From: Orthonyx spaldingii
Taxonomy: Eukaryota; Chordata; Aves; Passeriformes; Orthonychidae
Reading direction: 5' to 3'
Assembly: GCA_013397795.1 (NCBI GenBank)
Contig: VZTJ01001769.1
Location: 62,001 to 126,000 of the forward strand
Length of the DNA stretch: 64,000 nucleotides
Part shown: positions 62,390 to 64,000 of the stretch, piece by piece
How positions within the stretch are numbered: position 1 is the first letter of the stretch
Layout: every line of letters begins with the position of its first letter
Notes under the pieces: generated by a model
What the model was told of the DNA's origin: nothing
Database searches by the model: none
Seen by the model: the letters and a program-made list of their open reading frames with translations, nothing else
Program-made: the position numbers and the translations under genes

Positions 62390-64000
<1,611 letters not shown>

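Overview
The window is almost certainly a bird genomic fragment. It is AT-rich and intron-dominated, and its recognisable interspersed repeats are CR1 LINE tails with typical avian 3' ends. It holds one protein-coding gene, read on the + strand and open at both ends: PDE10A, the dual cAMP/cGMP 3',5'-cyclic nucleotide phosphodiesterase. Eight consecutive coding exons (736 coding bases, 244 complete codons) join in frame with canonical AG/GT boundaries. They encode about residues 24-267 in human PDE10A2 numbering: the first exon shared by all isoforms, the linker, all of the GAF-A domain and the start of the GAF-A/GAF-B connecting helix. The isoform-specific first exons lie beyond the left edge. 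GAF-B and the catalytic HD domain lie beyond the right edge.

Layout: 1-1315 intron; exon a 1316-1444; a 27.9 kb intron; exon b 29349-29377, a 29-nt microexon; an 11.1 kb intron; exon c 40462-40582; exon d 42474-42523; a 12.7 kb intron; exon e 55255-55395; exon f 57778-57933; exon g 60579-60629; exon h 62528-62586; then intron to the right edge. I see no second gene, tRNA, rRNA, CRISPR array or bacterial-type element. Open reading frames outside the exons are short and unconvincing.

The introns carry three CR1 fragments, all antisense to PDE10A (18231-18700, 47216-47925, 50656-50740). They also hold several AT microsatellites, a 177-bp inverted-repeat element beside the first CR1, and possible relics of old amniote palindromic repeats (near 3808, 24025 and 44108). 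Non-repetitive, motif-dense stretches that look like candidate conserved non-coding elements lie at about 20540-20960, 24560-24780, 32560-33480, 38080-38440 and 39720-40330. Two strong CTCF-like motifs in convergent orientation (20900 + and 46765 -) bracket exons b-d.

Three places look like draft-assembly problems. Two are N gaps in homopolymer T (34632-34681, 60940-60996). The third is a near-perfect 155-bp tandem duplication separated by a single N (48769-49079). I found no previously undescribed system. The most useful observations are the frame-determining microexon, the convergent CTCF-like pair, the inverted-repeat element, the gained histidines in GAF-A and the assembly artefacts.
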